15,960 nucleotides of DNA from Actinomycetota bacterium (GCA_030837445.1 JAUPKM010000677.1:1-15960); one strand, 5' to 3'. Counted from the stretch's first letter, positions 1 through 7,480 are shown. Translations and numbers: made by a program. The notes: generated by a model from the letters alone, not told the origin.

Positions 1-149
1 AACACGACGAGTGGATCGAGGGCCGCCGCTACCTCAGCCTGGACGTCCTGACCCGCGCACGCCTGACCCTCGTGCCCGATTCCGACCAGAATGACGGTCG
101 ACTTGACGGGGAGGTGAATTCATCCCAGATTCAGGCCCTCACGGCCTGA
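1..149 (+). CDS. IS256 (Mutator) family transposase, C-terminal end, partial
   Basis: The frame starting at base 3 is open from the window edge to TGA at 147-149 and gives about 48 residues. It begins HDEWIEGRRYLSLDVL and continues with RLTLVPDSDQND. This is the characteristic tail of actinobacterial IS256/Mutator DDE transposases (family knowledge); the catalytic DDE residues lie upstream of the window. A degenerate relative of the same tail occurs near 12500-12590. The TGA shares a TGATCA sequence with the stop of the opposing ATPase remnant, because that remnant's frame runs into the element. The last residues (about 36-48) are less conserved in the family. I cannot tell whether the rest of the transposase is intact. 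Confidence 0.85.
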   Translation, partial: HDEWIEGRRYLSLDVLTRARLTLVPDSDQNDGRLDGEVNSSQIQALTA

Positions 150-202
150 TCAGCAAAGGATCACGCGACGACACGCCGTACACCACTCCCCGGGACTTGA
201 CC
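150..202 (+). mobile_element. Right terminal region of the IS256-type element
   Basis: Downstream of the transposase stop, the minus strand read from about 202 begins GGTCAAGTCCCGGG and continues through GTGGTGTACGG. This matches my recollection of the terminal inverted repeats of actinobacterial IS256 elements. The boundary is supported independently: the ATPase reading frame on the minus strand is family-like down to about base 203 and becomes nonsense exactly where this motif starts. The partner inverted repeat and the target duplication lie outside the window. Confidence 0.65.
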
Positions 203-494
203 GGAGCCGGAACTCCCCACCGGCGTGCTCGGCGACAGCCCTGATGGCGTACCGCTCCTCGGGCGACCAACACCCGAAGTCAAGGACGACCGACGATCCG
301 CTGCACAGCACCCGATGGGCGACCCAGATCATTCGTCCTTCGAGGATCTCCCGGCGTCCGTCGGCGTCGCCGTCGCCGAACAACGGGGCCATCCACTCGT
401 CCGGCGTCAGCCGCAAGATCGAGTCATCGCTCGCGATCCGGCGTGCCAGCGTCGTCTTGCCGACGCCCGGTAGTCCCACCGTCAGGTGCAGCAT
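150..494 (-). pseudogene. AAA/P-loop kinase-like ATPase, 3' end truncated by IS insertion
   Basis: The start is the ATG at 494, which begins MLHLTVGLPGVGKTT. An in-frame extension to 641 is not protein-like. Residues 7-15 form a Walker A P-loop (GLPGVGKTT), and a VVLDFGCWSPEER segment around residues 69-81 resembles the Walker B region of small nucleotide-kinase-like AAA_33 proteins (family knowledge). These are usually about 170 residues. Here recognisable sequence stops after GEFRL (about residue 97), followed by 17 residues encoded by the IS terminus and a stop at 150-152. The gene is therefore interrupted, with its C-terminus displaced or lost. Its original substrate cannot be judged. Confidence 0.75.
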
Positions 495-673
495 GGGTCG
501 TTTCCGCACCCACGCATCGTCACGGTCGTGCGCTCGGCGCGGCAACCCGGTTCCGGCCTTGTTCCTGCCGAAAAGTACGTCCGTGCTGTTCAGGGGCTGT
601 TTGAGGTATGGCGGCAGGCTGCGGAGTGCTCCCCCACCCATCGCTGCCGCCGTCTACGCAATGATGCAAGACC

Positions 674-1310
674 ATGCTGCTGCGACGTGCGTACCTGGGG
701 ATCACGAGCACGTTCGCGTTCCTGCGGCTACTACCAGGCAGCGACCGCGACAAGGACGCAGAGATCCTCGCTCTCCGACACCAGCTCACGGTGCTGCAGC
801 GTCACCTCGACGGCCAGCGGGTACGGTCCGACCCGGCCGACCGCGCCTGGATGACCGCTCTGCTCCACCGCCGTGTGGGTGAACCAGGTCGCCCGGAACG
901 TGGCCATGGACCTCGAAGACGCCGACTACACCGTGAAGTACCTCATCCGCGATCGGGACGGCACGTACCCAGCCATGGTCGACGAGATCCTCGCCGACGC
1001 AGGTACTGAGATCGTGCGCAGCGGAATCCGGGCACCCCGAACGAACTCGATCATGGAGCGCTGGGTACGGACCTGCCGCCGGAAGTTGCTGGACCATACC
1101 TTGATCTGGAACCAGGTGCATCTCCTCCACGCGCTGCGCGAGTTCAAGATCTTCGATAACCACCATCGCCCCCATCAGGGCATCGCAAACGCCCGACCAC
1201 TCGCTCCGCTGCCCGAACCGATCACCGATCCCGACCGGATCGCCCACCTGAACATCCACCGACGTGACCGCCTTGGTGGGGTACCGCACGAGTACGAACA
1301 TTCCGCTTGA
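674..1310 (+). pseudogene. Integrase-core (rve) transposase with internal deletion
   Basis: Two pieces of one actinobacterial integrase-core transposase family lie head to tail. Residues 1-67 from ATG 674 (MLLRRAYLGITSTFAFLRLL, then DRDKDAEILALRHQLTVL) are the usual N-terminus. From about 873 a different frame gives WVNQVARNVAMDLEDADY, then LIRDRDGTYPAMVDEIL, NSIMERWVRTCRRKLLD, a HRPHQGIANARPL segment and a stop at 1308-1310; this is the C-terminal half of the catalytic core. Full-length members are about 360 residues (family knowledge), so roughly 150 codons in the middle are absent, and the join near 872-876 is out of frame. No terminal inverted repeats could be assigned. It cannot encode an active transposase. 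Confidence 0.8.
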
Positions 1311-1389
1311 CCTGGGTGGATGGCATTTTCGGCAGGTACAGGGGTCGCGGCCGATGGCCAGGACCCCACCCGCGCACCGAACACGGTGG

Positions 1390-2217
1390 TCAGCGCGCGA
1401 AGAGGATCTGGTGGACGTCGAAGGCGGCGCAGACGGAGAGGATCTCGTCGGTGCTCAGGCCTTCGCCGTGGCCGCCGGCGGCGAGGTCGAGGTACTCGTA
1501 CTTGGCGGCGGTCTCGGCGTACTCGACGCGGTCGGCGGCGTTCTTCACCGACTGGTCGGAGCGGGCGAGAACCCCGTGCTTGGCCCAGACGACGATGCGG
1601 TGCTCGCGCAGCGCCTTGACCGACGCCGCCATGAGGGCCACCGATCCGGGCACCTCGAACGGCAGGTGGCCGATGCCCTCGGGCAGCTGCACGATCAGCT
1701 CGGGCTGCCAGCGCAGCAACCTCCGGTTCAGCTCTGCGGTGTCCTGGTAGGCGGGCAGGTGGCTGAGGTAGGTCAGCCGCATCGGCTGGGCGTGCACGAC
1801 GGCGTGGAACCTCGTGCCGGTCAGCGTGACCTGGTCGGCGTGGACGGCGAGGTGGGAGTTGAACTCGCTGGTGACCCGTGCGAAGTGCCGGGACGCCGAG
1901 GTCCGCAGCGACGCGGTGGTACCGGAGGCGTCGAGGACGACGCAGCCCACGCCGGCGGTGGGGTCGTCGCGCAGCTCGCGCAGCCGGCGTCCGGATCCGC
2001 TGACCACGATGGTCGCCCCGCCCAGCTCGGGGACGGGCTGCGGCAGCGGGAACGGTTCGGCGAGGGGGAACAGGTCGTCGACCTGGACCGGTCGGCGCAG
2101 GCAGACGGAGATGTTGCCGGCCGCGCCCTCGCTGGCCTCGATGTCGCAGATCCGGGCGCCGGCCTCGCCGATCTCGGTGAGCAGGCGGGCCAGGTCCGGG
2201 TTCGGTTCGTCGGTCAT
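1390..2217 (-). CDS. rhaD: Class II rhamnulose-1-phosphate aldolase (RhaD-like)
   Basis: This 275-residue protein has the same length as E. coli RhaD (274). It would cleave L-rhamnulose-1-phosphate to DHAP and L-lactaldehyde in the cytosol using a divalent metal. Seen by eye alignment: the glycine-rich phosphate loop (EGAAGNIS, 30-37; VVSGSGRRLR, 71-80), the catalytic Glu118 in TSEFNSH, metal ligand His142 in VVHAQ, and His214 in WAKHGV. The E. coli second ligand His143 corresponds here to Gln144, so the HxH pair reads HAQ. ATG 2217 is preferred over ATG 2220 because GGAG then lies 5 nt upstream; longer starts are not protein-like. It points away from the transporter operon, just downstream of a repressor remnant. 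The role is inferred from family and context; another short-chain sugar-phosphate aldolase specificity is possible. Confidence 0.85.
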   Translation of the reverse strand: MTDEPNPDLARLLTEIGEAGARICDIEASEGAAGNISVCLRRPVQVDDLFPLAEPFPLPQPVPELGGATIVVSGSGRRLRELRDDPTAGVGCVVLDASGTTASLRTSASRHFARVTSEFNSHLAVHADQVTLTGTRFHAVVHAQPMRLTYLSHLPAYQDTAELNRRLLRWQPELIVQLPEGIGHLPFEVPGSVALMAASVKALREHRIVVWAKHGVLARSDQSVKNAADRVEYAETAAKYEYLDLAAGGHGEGLSTDEILSVCAAFDVHQILFAR

Positions 2218-2316
2218 CATCGCTCCAGGGGGATGGTCGGTCGCGCGGTGCGGCGAGGACGGTCGTCGGGGTGGTGCAGGGTCAGGGGCCGGTCGCACCC
2301 GCCGGAGGCCTGGGCG

Positions 2317-2481
2317 TCACCGGACGCCGTAGCGCCCGCGCGTGGAGTCGCGAACGACCAGTTCGGGCGTGTAGACGACCTGGCGGTGGGTGTGCCGTTC
2401 GTCCTCCACCTCGGCCAGCAGCAGCTCGGCGGCCGTGGCGCCGAGCAAGCGCCGAGGCTGGCGGACCGAGGTGAGCGACAC
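2317..2481 (-). pseudogene. LacI-family repressor, C-terminal remnant
   Basis: Reading the minus strand from GTG 2481 to TGA 2317-2319 gives 54 residues beginning VSLTSVRQPRRLLGATAAEL and ending YTPELVVRDSTRGRYGVR. This is the canonical end of LacI/GalR regulators (LTxVRQP motif, then helix, then PELVVRxSTR). The DNA-binding domain and most of the effector domain are missing: an in-frame stop lies at 2500-2502, and no other LacI-like sequence is seen up to the operator region. An AGGAGG-rich Shine-Dalgarno-like sequence (2489-2497) sits 7 nt before the GTG, so a short peptide could be made, but I expect no repressor function. It probably regulated the rhamnose genes. Confidence 0.75.
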
Positions 2482-2519
2482 CGCCGGGCCTCCTCCTGGT
2501 CATGGGCTCCACCAGCCGT

Positions 2520-2531
2520 TGAAACGTAACA
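2520..2531. promoter_or_regulatory. LacI-type operator-like palindrome
   Basis: TGAAACGTAACA is an imperfect 12-bp palindrome with a central CG, the typical form of LacI-family operators. It lies immediately upstream of the repressor remnant on the minus strand, where autoregulation would be expected. This is inference from the motif only. Confidence 0.4.
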
Positions 2532-2652
2532 GTAGAGGCCGTCGGCAGGACCGCCAAGCCCTGTCCAGCCCCCGCCGACACCGCGAGCCCCGAACACCCC
2601 GGCCTACCCAACTGCAGCGATGCCTCGATCGGAAATGAAATCGCAACGGCTC

Positions 2653-2683
2653 TTGACCGCCCACGTGACGCCTACTTACAGTC
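2653..2683 (+). promoter_or_regulatory. Putative sigma-70-type promoter of the rha transporter operon
   Basis: A -35-like TTGACC (2653-2658) is followed after 19 nt by a -10-like TACAGT (2678-2683). TTACAG at 2676-2681 with a 17-nt spacer is an alternative. The predicted start near 2690 falls inside the operator palindromes and leaves a leader of about 25 nt before GTG 2716. Confidence 0.5.
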
Positions 2684-2703
2684 CTTTCATCTGAAAGGTT
2701 TCA
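2683..2703. promoter_or_regulatory. Overlapping LacI-type operator palindromes at the rha transcription start
   Basis: Two palindromes share a half site. CCTTTCATCTGAAAGG (2683-2698) has 7-bp arms around 2 nt, and TGAAAGGTTTCA (2692-2703) has 5-bp arms around GG. Together they form three alternating TTTCA/TGAAA half sites spanning the -10 and probable start, a position suited to repression. The natural reader would be the LacI-family protein whose gene is now only a remnant. Confidence 0.6.
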
Positions 2704-2715
2704 TGCGGAGGCGCC

Positions 2716-4224
2716 GTGAACACCGTCGTTCAGCCGCTCGTCGAAGTCCGGCACGTCGCCAAGACCTTCGGCGGCGTCCGCGCCCTGCACGACGCCTCAC
2801 TCACGCTCTACCCGGGCGAGGTACACGCCCTGCTCGGGGAGAACGGGGCAGGCAAGTCCACGCTCCTCAAGGCGCTGGCGGGCGTCCACCGCACGGACGC
2901 GGGGGAGATCAGCGTGGCCGGCCGAGACTTCGAGCAGGGCAGCACGCGCCGCTCGCGCGAGCAGGGCATCGCGGTGATCTACCAGGAGCCAGGCCTGTTC
3001 CCCGACCTGAGCCTGGCCGAGAACGTGTTCGTCAGCCACCGGCCCACCAGGCGGGGCGGCGCCGTCGACTGGGTACGGATGCGCCGGGAGGCGGCGGCCC
3101 TGTTCACCCAGTTGGGTGTCGACCTCGACCCGGACCGGCGGGCCGAGGGCCTGTCCATCGCCGACCAGCAGATCGTCGAGATCGCCAAGGCGCTGTCCGC
3201 CGAGGCCCACGTGATCGTGATGGACGAACCGACCGCCGCGCTGTCCGCGAGCGAGGCCGACCGCCTGCTGTCGGTGGCCCGGCGGCTGCGCGACTCCGGC
3301 GCCGCCGTCGTGTTCGTCAGCCACCGGCTCGACGAGGTCTTCGTGCTCTGCGACCGGTTCACCGTGATGCGCGACGGGTCGACGGTGGGCACCGGGCCGA
3401 TCGCCGCCGCCACACCCGGCGAGGTGGTCCGGCAGATGGTCGGGCGCGAGCTGACCGACCTCTTCCCGAAGGTGGCGACCGAGGCCGGGGACGTCGTCCT
3501 GTCGGTCCGAGGCCTGACGTCGCACGGCGTCTTCGAGGACGTGAGTTTCCAGGTGCGCTCGGGGGAGATCGTCGCCTTCTCCGGGCTGGTGGGCTCCGGG
3601 CGCAGCGAGGTCGTGCGCGCCGTGTTCGGCATCGACGGGTACGACGCCGGCGAGGTCGAGGTCGACGGGCGGCGCCTGCCGCCCGGCGATCCTCGCGAAG
3701 CGATGCGCCGTGGCGTGGCCCTCGTCCCGGAGGACCGACGCCAGCAGGGCCTGTTCATGCCGGCCTCGATCGCGCGCAACACGGCGATGGCCGTGCTCGG
3801 CCGGCTGTCGCGCCACGGACTGCTGCGCGCGGCCCGCGAGACCGCCCTGGCCGCGGAGTGGGCCGAGCGGCTGCGGCTGCTCCACGGCGGGCTGGACCAG
3901 CCCGTCGAACGTCTCTCGGGCGGCAACCAGCAGAAGGTCGTGCTGGCCAAGTGGCTGGCCACCGAGCCGCGACTGCTCGTCATCGACGAGCCCACGCGCG
4001 GCATCGACGTCAGCACCAAGGCCGAGGTGCACCGCCTGCTGTCCGAGCAGGCCGCGCGTGGCCTGGCCGTCCTGATGATCTCCAGCGAGCTCCCAGAGGT
4101 TCTGGGCATGGCCGACCGCGTCCTCGTGATGCGCGAAGGAAGGCTGATAGCGACGCTGACCGGCCAGGAGGCCACGCAGGAGCGGGTCATGCTCGCCGCG
4201 ACCGGTCAGGCGGGTGCGACGTGA
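2716..4224 (+). CDS. rhaT: Sugar ABC transporter ATPase, rhamnose-type (RhaT)
   Basis: This 502-residue tandem-ATPase subunit of the RbsA/MglA/RhaT class energises sugar import at the inner face of the membrane. Domain 1 has Walker A GENGAGKST (41-49), Q-loop IYQEP (88-92), Walker B VIVMDEP (166-172) and switch His203. Domain 2 has the degenerate P-loop GLVGSGRSE (290-298) usual in this family, signature LSGGNQQKVVLAKWL and Walker B LLVIDEPTRGIDV. GTG 2716 is chosen because GGAGG (2707-2711) lies 4 nt upstream and the sequence starts at the family position. The stop overlaps the next start (GTGA). Rhamnose as substrate is inferred from the isomerase and kinase downstream. The symbol follows the rhizobial ABC naming, not the unrelated E. 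coli RhaT symporter. Confidence 0.88.
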   Translation: MNTVVQPLVEVRHVAKTFGGVRALHDASLTLYPGEVHALLGENGAGKSTLLKALAGVHRTDAGEISVAGRDFEQGSTRRSREQGIAVIYQEPGLFPDLSLAENVFVSHRPTRRGGAVDWVRMRREAAALFTQLGVDLDPDRRAEGLSIADQQIVEIAKALSAEAHVIVMDEPTAALSASEADRLLSVARRLRDSGAAVVFVSHRLDEVFVLCDRFTVMRDGSTVGTGPIAAATPGEVVRQMVGRELTDLFPKVATEAGDVVLSVRGLTSHGVFEDVSFQVRSGEIVAFSGLVGSGRSEVVRAVFGIDGYDAGEVEVDGRRLPPGDPREAMRRGVALVPEDRRQQGLFMPASIARNTAMAVLGRLSRHGLLRAARETALAAEWAERLRLLHGGLDQPVERLSGGNQQKVVLAKWLATEPRLLVIDEPTRGIDVSTKAEVHRLLSEQAARGLAVLMISSELPEVLGMADRVLVMREGRLIATLTGQEATQERVMLAATGQAGAT

Positions 4225-5288
4225 GGGCCGGCGTGGCCCGCGGCCTGCTCGCCGCCCGGGAGACCCCGGTCGCTGGGGCGTTGCTCGTCGTCCTCGTGGT
4301 CACCACTGCGGTGAACCCGCGTTTCCTGTCCGGTCAGGGGCGCTTCGACCTCATGGTCGCGATAGCGGTCACCGCCCTGATGGCGGTGGGCCAGACCTTC
4401 GTGCTGGTCATGAAGCACGTGGACCTGTCGGTCGGGTCCGTGCTCGGACTGTCGGCGTACGTGGCCGGGTCGGTGTACCGGGGGCAGGCCTCCGGATCGC
4501 TGGCCGTCGTCCTGCTCGCCGGGCTCGCCGTGGGCGTCAGCGCCGGGATCCTCAACGGCGTCCTCGTGTCGGCCCTGCGGCTGCCCGCACTCGTGGTCAC
4601 GCTGGGGACGCTCTACGTCTTCCAGGGAGTGCAGGCCCTGCTCATCGGGGGTACCCGGATCAACGCCGACCAACTGCCCCGCCAGGTGGTGCGGTTCGGC
4701 GTGACCGGCGCCCTGGGCGTGCCCTGGCTGATGTGGGTGTGCCTGGCCGCCACGGTGGTGGCCGCGCTGGCCCTGCGCACCCGCCGCGCCGGCCGGGACC
4801 TGTACGCGATCGGCTCCAACGGGCCCTCCGCGCTGCTGGCCGGCATCCCGGTCGCCCGCCGCACGGTCATGGCATACGCGGTGAGCGGGGCCACGGCCGG
4901 GGTCGCGGGCGTGCTGTTCCTGGCCCGCTTCGGGGGCGTCGACTCCAACGCGGGCATCGGGTACGAATTGCCCGTCGTCGCGGCGTGCGTGGTCGGCGGC
5001 GTCAACATCGCCGGCGGTTCGGGGACTGTCGTCGGCGCGCTGCTCGGCGCGATGCTGCTCAAGACAATGGGCGTCTCGCTGAGCGCGCTGCGGGTGCCCG
5101 AGTTCTGGCAGCAGGCCATCAACGGCCTCCTGCTCATCGTCGCCATCACCGCGGACCGGTTCGTCCACCTGCACCGCGAGCGCGCCGCCCGTCTGGAGGC
5201 CGCCCGGCACCGCGCGGCGGCGACCGGGGTGCCCGGGCCCGTTCCCGCGTCCGTCCAGGAGTCGACGACCGCGGAGGTGAACTCGTGA
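4221..5288 (+). CDS. rhaP: Sugar ABC transporter permease 1 (RhaP-like)
   Basis: A 355-residue membrane protein of the BPD_transp_2 (RbsC/LsrC) family with roughly ten hydrophobic segments. Family hallmarks seen are MAVGQTFVLVMKHVDLSVGS in the first third, TLGTLYVFQGVQALLIGGTR in the middle, and the EAA-like loop AIGSNGPSALLAGIPVARR followed by AYAVSGATAGVAG. It forms half of the transmembrane channel and contacts the ATPase. GTG 4221 overlaps the ATPase stop as GTGA, implying translational coupling; the Shine-Dalgarno is weak. The hydrophilic C-terminal tail is basic then acidic. Assignment as RhaP rather than RhaQ follows gene order only. Confidence 0.85.
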   Translation: MRAGVARGLLAARETPVAGALLVVLVVTTAVNPRFLSGQGRFDLMVAIAVTALMAVGQTFVLVMKHVDLSVGSVLGLSAYVAGSVYRGQASGSLAVVLLAGLAVGVSAGILNGVLVSALRLPALVVTLGTLYVFQGVQALLIGGTRINADQLPRQVVRFGVTGALGVPWLMWVCLAATVVAALALRTRRAGRDLYAIGSNGPSALLAGIPVARRTVMAYAVSGATAGVAGVLFLARFGGVDSNAGIGYELPVVAACVVGGVNIAGGSGTVVGALLGAMLLKTMGVSLSALRVPEFWQQAINGLLLIVAITADRFVHLHRERAARLEAARHRAAATGVPGPVPASVQESTTAEVNS

Positions 5289-6277
5289 ACCGCCGTGTCG
5301 CGAGCGCCGTCAGCTGGGACAAGGCGCTGCTCGTCCTGGTGGTCCTCACCGTCGTGGCCGGGTCGCTGATGAACCCCGACTTCGGGACGGCGTCGAACCT
5401 CGGCTTCGTCGTCCAGGACATCGGCGAGGTCATGCTCATCGCGCTGCCGATGACGCTGCTCGTCATGACCGGCGAGATCGATCTGTCGGTCGCCTCGACG
5501 GCCGCCCTGTCCGGGTGCGTGCTCGGCTGGGTCTGGCACACCTCCGGCTCGATGCCCCTGGCCTGCCTGGCGGCGCTCGGCACCGGCGCCGTGTGCGGCG
5601 CCGTGAACGGCCTGCTGGTGACCCGCCTCGGGCTCGGCTCGCTAGCCGTCACGATCGGCACGCTGGGCCTGTACCGGGGTCTGTGCTACGCCCTGCTCGG
5701 GGACAGCACGGTCGCCGACTTCCCGTCCGCGTGGACCGACCTGGGGTTCTCCTCCATCCCGGGGACGCCGCTGCCCTACGTGACGCCGGTGCTCGTGGTC
5801 CTCGCGATCGGGTTCGGCGTGGTGCTGCACCTGACCACGCTCGGGCGCTGGGTGTTCGGGATCGGGCAGAGCGCGCAGGCCGCCCGGTTCGCGGGCGTCC
5901 CGGTGGGCGCGGTGAAGTTCTGGCTCTTCGTCGCGACCGGGACCGTCTCGGCCCTGGCGGGCATCGTGTACGACCTGCGGTTCGCCAGCGCCCGGCCGGA
6001 CGGGGCGCTGGGCTTCGAGCTCGCCGTCATCGCCTCCGTGCTGTTCGGCGGCGTGTCGATCTTCGGCGGGGCCGGCACCATGTGGGGCGTCGTCGGCGCC
6101 GTGGCCTTCCTCGGCGTCCTGCGCTCGCTCTTGCAACTCGCCGACGTCCCGCCGAACGGCCTCACCATCATCACCGGTGGCCTGCTGCTGGCCTCGGTGG
6201 TCGTGCCCGTCCTGGCCGGGCACTGGCAGTCCTTCCGGGAGCGACGGGCGCGAGCGCGACGGCCCGCTTCCAGCTGA
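5285..6277 (+). CDS. rhaQ: Sugar ABC transporter permease 2 (RhaQ-like)
   Basis: A 330-residue second permease of the same family. It carries MTLLVMTGEIDLSVASTAAL, TIGTLGLYRGLCYALLGD, the coupling loop GIGQSAQAARFAGVPVG and the late FGGVSIFGGAGTMWG motif. GTG 5285 overlaps the previous stop (GTGA), and GGAGG at 5273-5277 is 7 nt upstream, so this start is well supported. The two permeases form a heterodimer with the tandem ATPase. It ends 92 nt before the binding-protein gene, the only sizeable gap among the transporter genes, and that gap contains a strong hairpin. Confidence 0.85.
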   Translation: MNRRVASAVSWDKALLVLVVLTVVAGSLMNPDFGTASNLGFVVQDIGEVMLIALPMTLLVMTGEIDLSVASTAALSGCVLGWVWHTSGSMPLACLAALGTGAVCGAVNGLLVTRLGLGSLAVTIGTLGLYRGLCYALLGDSTVADFPSAWTDLGFSSIPGTPLPYVTPVLVVLAIGFGVVLHLTTLGRWVFGIGQSAQAARFAGVPVGAVKFWLFVATGTVSALAGIVYDLRFASARPDGALGFELAVIASVLFGGVSIFGGAGTMWGVVGAVAFLGVLRSLLQLADVPPNGLTIITGGLLLASVVVPVLAGHWQSFRERRARARRPASS

Positions 6278-6293
6278 GCGCCTCCTCCCCCGG

Positions 6294-6312
6294 CCCGTCC
6301 CCCCGGGACGGG
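6294..6312 (+). terminator. Intercistronic GC hairpin between rhaQ and rhaS
   Basis: CCCGTCCC pairs with GGGACGGG across a 3-nt CCC loop (8-bp stem). No T-run follows, so it more likely stabilises or partly attenuates mRNA, which would let the binding protein be made in excess, than acts as a full terminator. Confidence 0.4.
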
Positions 6313-6369
6313 GCACCACCGCACGGTTCCGCCCTATCCATCCCTCTCGCACGGAGCAAAGGAGCATCC

Positions 6370-7428
6370 ATGCGCAGCAACCGACTGCAACTGCTGACGC
6401 TCGCCGTCGTCGCGGCCGTGTCCCTCGCCGCCTGCGGCGGCAGTTCGAACGGTGGCGGCAGCGCCGCCGTCCCCCCCGGCTCGTCGAACGCGGGCTCCGG
6501 CTCCGGCGCCGGCTCGATCAAGCCTGGCCTGAAGATCGCCGTTCTGCCGAAGGCCGTCAACATCCCCTACTTCGACGCCGCCTACGCCGGGGCCAAGAAG
6601 GCCTGCGACGAGATCAAGGCCGCCTGCGAGCAGATCGGCCCCACGCAGGCGACCGGTGCGGCGCAGGTGCAGTTCATCAACACGGTCATCCAGAAGCGCT
6701 ACGACGCCCTGGTCATCTCCGCCGCCGACGCCAACTCCGTCGCCCCGGCGCTGAAGAAGGCACAGTCGACCGGCGTCGCCGTCGTCACCTACGACGCCGA
6801 CGTCGCCGACACCAGCGCCCGCACGGCGATGGTCAAGCCGACTACGCCGGACCAGATCGGCAAGGCCCAGGTCGAGTGGATCGCCACGGCGATCGGCTCG
6901 CAGGGCGGCGAGATCGCCATCCTGTCGGCGGCGGCGACGGCCGAGAACCAGAACGCCTGGATCGGCTTCATGAAGGAGGACCTCAAGAGCCACCCCGAAC
7001 TCAAGCTCGTGGACACGGTCTACGGCGACGACGACGCGGCGAAGTCCGCCGAGAAGGCCTCCGCGCTGCTGCAGTCGCACCCGAGCCTCAAGGGCATCAT
7101 CTCGCCCACCACGGTCGGGGTCGCCGCCGCCGCCAAGTACATCAGCGGGTCGCAGTACAAGGGCAAGGTCCAGGTGACCGGGCTGGGGCTGCCCAGCGAG
7201 ATGAAGGCGTACGTCAAGGACGGCACCGTCAAGTCCTTCGGCCTGTGGGACCCGGGCATGCTCGGCTACCTCGGCGTCTACGCCGCGGCCACCAAGGCGA
7301 GCGGCGGCAACCCGGCCACCGGGCTGACCGCGGGCGGCAAGAGCTACACCGCGGACAAGGACGGCACCGTCGTCGTCGGTCCGCCACAGGAGTTCACCGC
7401 CGACAACGTCGACCAGTTCGCCTTCTGA
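6370..7428 (+). CDS. rhaS: Rhamnose-type ABC substrate-binding lipoprotein (RhaS)
   Basis: A 352-residue lipoprotein that should capture the sugar outside the membrane. The signal peptide has MRSNR, a hydrophobic stretch and lipobox LAAC with the lipidated Cys22, followed by a Gly/Ser-rich linker (23-50). The mature part is a periplasmic-binding-protein type 1 fold: KIAVLPKAVNIPYFDAAYAG is close to the RhaS/LsrB start, with DALVISAADANSVAPALKKA, GVAVVTYDADV and a late GLWDPGMLGYLGVYAA segment. ATG 6370 has AAAGGAG 5 nt upstream. The LsrB-like character leaves autoinducer-2 as an alternative ligand, but the adjoining rhamnose enzymes favour rhamnose. Confidence 0.87.
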   Translation: MRSNRLQLLTLAVVAAVSLAACGGSSNGGGSAAVPPGSSNAGSGSGAGSIKPGLKIAVLPKAVNIPYFDAAYAGAKKACDEIKAACEQIGPTQATGAAQVQFINTVIQKRYDALVISAADANSVAPALKKAQSTGVAVVTYDADVADTSARTAMVKPTTPDQIGKAQVEWIATAIGSQGGEIAILSAAATAENQNAWIGFMKEDLKSHPELKLVDTVYGDDDAAKSAEKASALLQSHPSLKGIISPTTVGVAAAAKYISGSQYKGKVQVTGLGLPSEMKAYVKDGTVKSFGLWDPGMLGYLGVYAAATKASGGNPATGLTAGGKSYTADKDGTVVVGPPQEFTADNVDQFAF

Positions 7429-7442
7429 CCGCCCCCCGATCA

Positions 7443-7480
7443 GGTCCGCCGGCGCCTGCCCGCTCCGGTGGCGGCGGACC
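7443..7480 (+). terminator. GC hairpin downstream of rhaS
   Basis: GGTCCGCCG (7443-7451) pairs with CGGCGGACC (7472-7480), a 9-bp stem with a 20-nt loop containing further partial pairing. It sits 15 nt after the rhaS stop without a T-tract. A role in 3' mRNA stabilisation or partial termination before the enzyme genes is inferred. Confidence 0.4.

Noticed and set aside
1264..2529. Plus-strand open frame of 421 codons opposite the aldolase and LacI remnant
   Set aside because: The opposite strand encodes a full-length aldolase with catalytic residues; the plus-strand product is low-complexity Gly/Val/Arg.
2797..4032. Minus-strand open frame opposite the ABC ATPase
   Set aside because: It lies entirely within a gene with clear Walker and signature motifs; the His/Gly/Ala-rich product has no motif.
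2703..4220. Upstream extension of the first permease to an ATG at 2703
   Set aside because: The frame is open only because of GC bias. The permease similarity starts after GTG 4221, which overlaps the ATPase stop.
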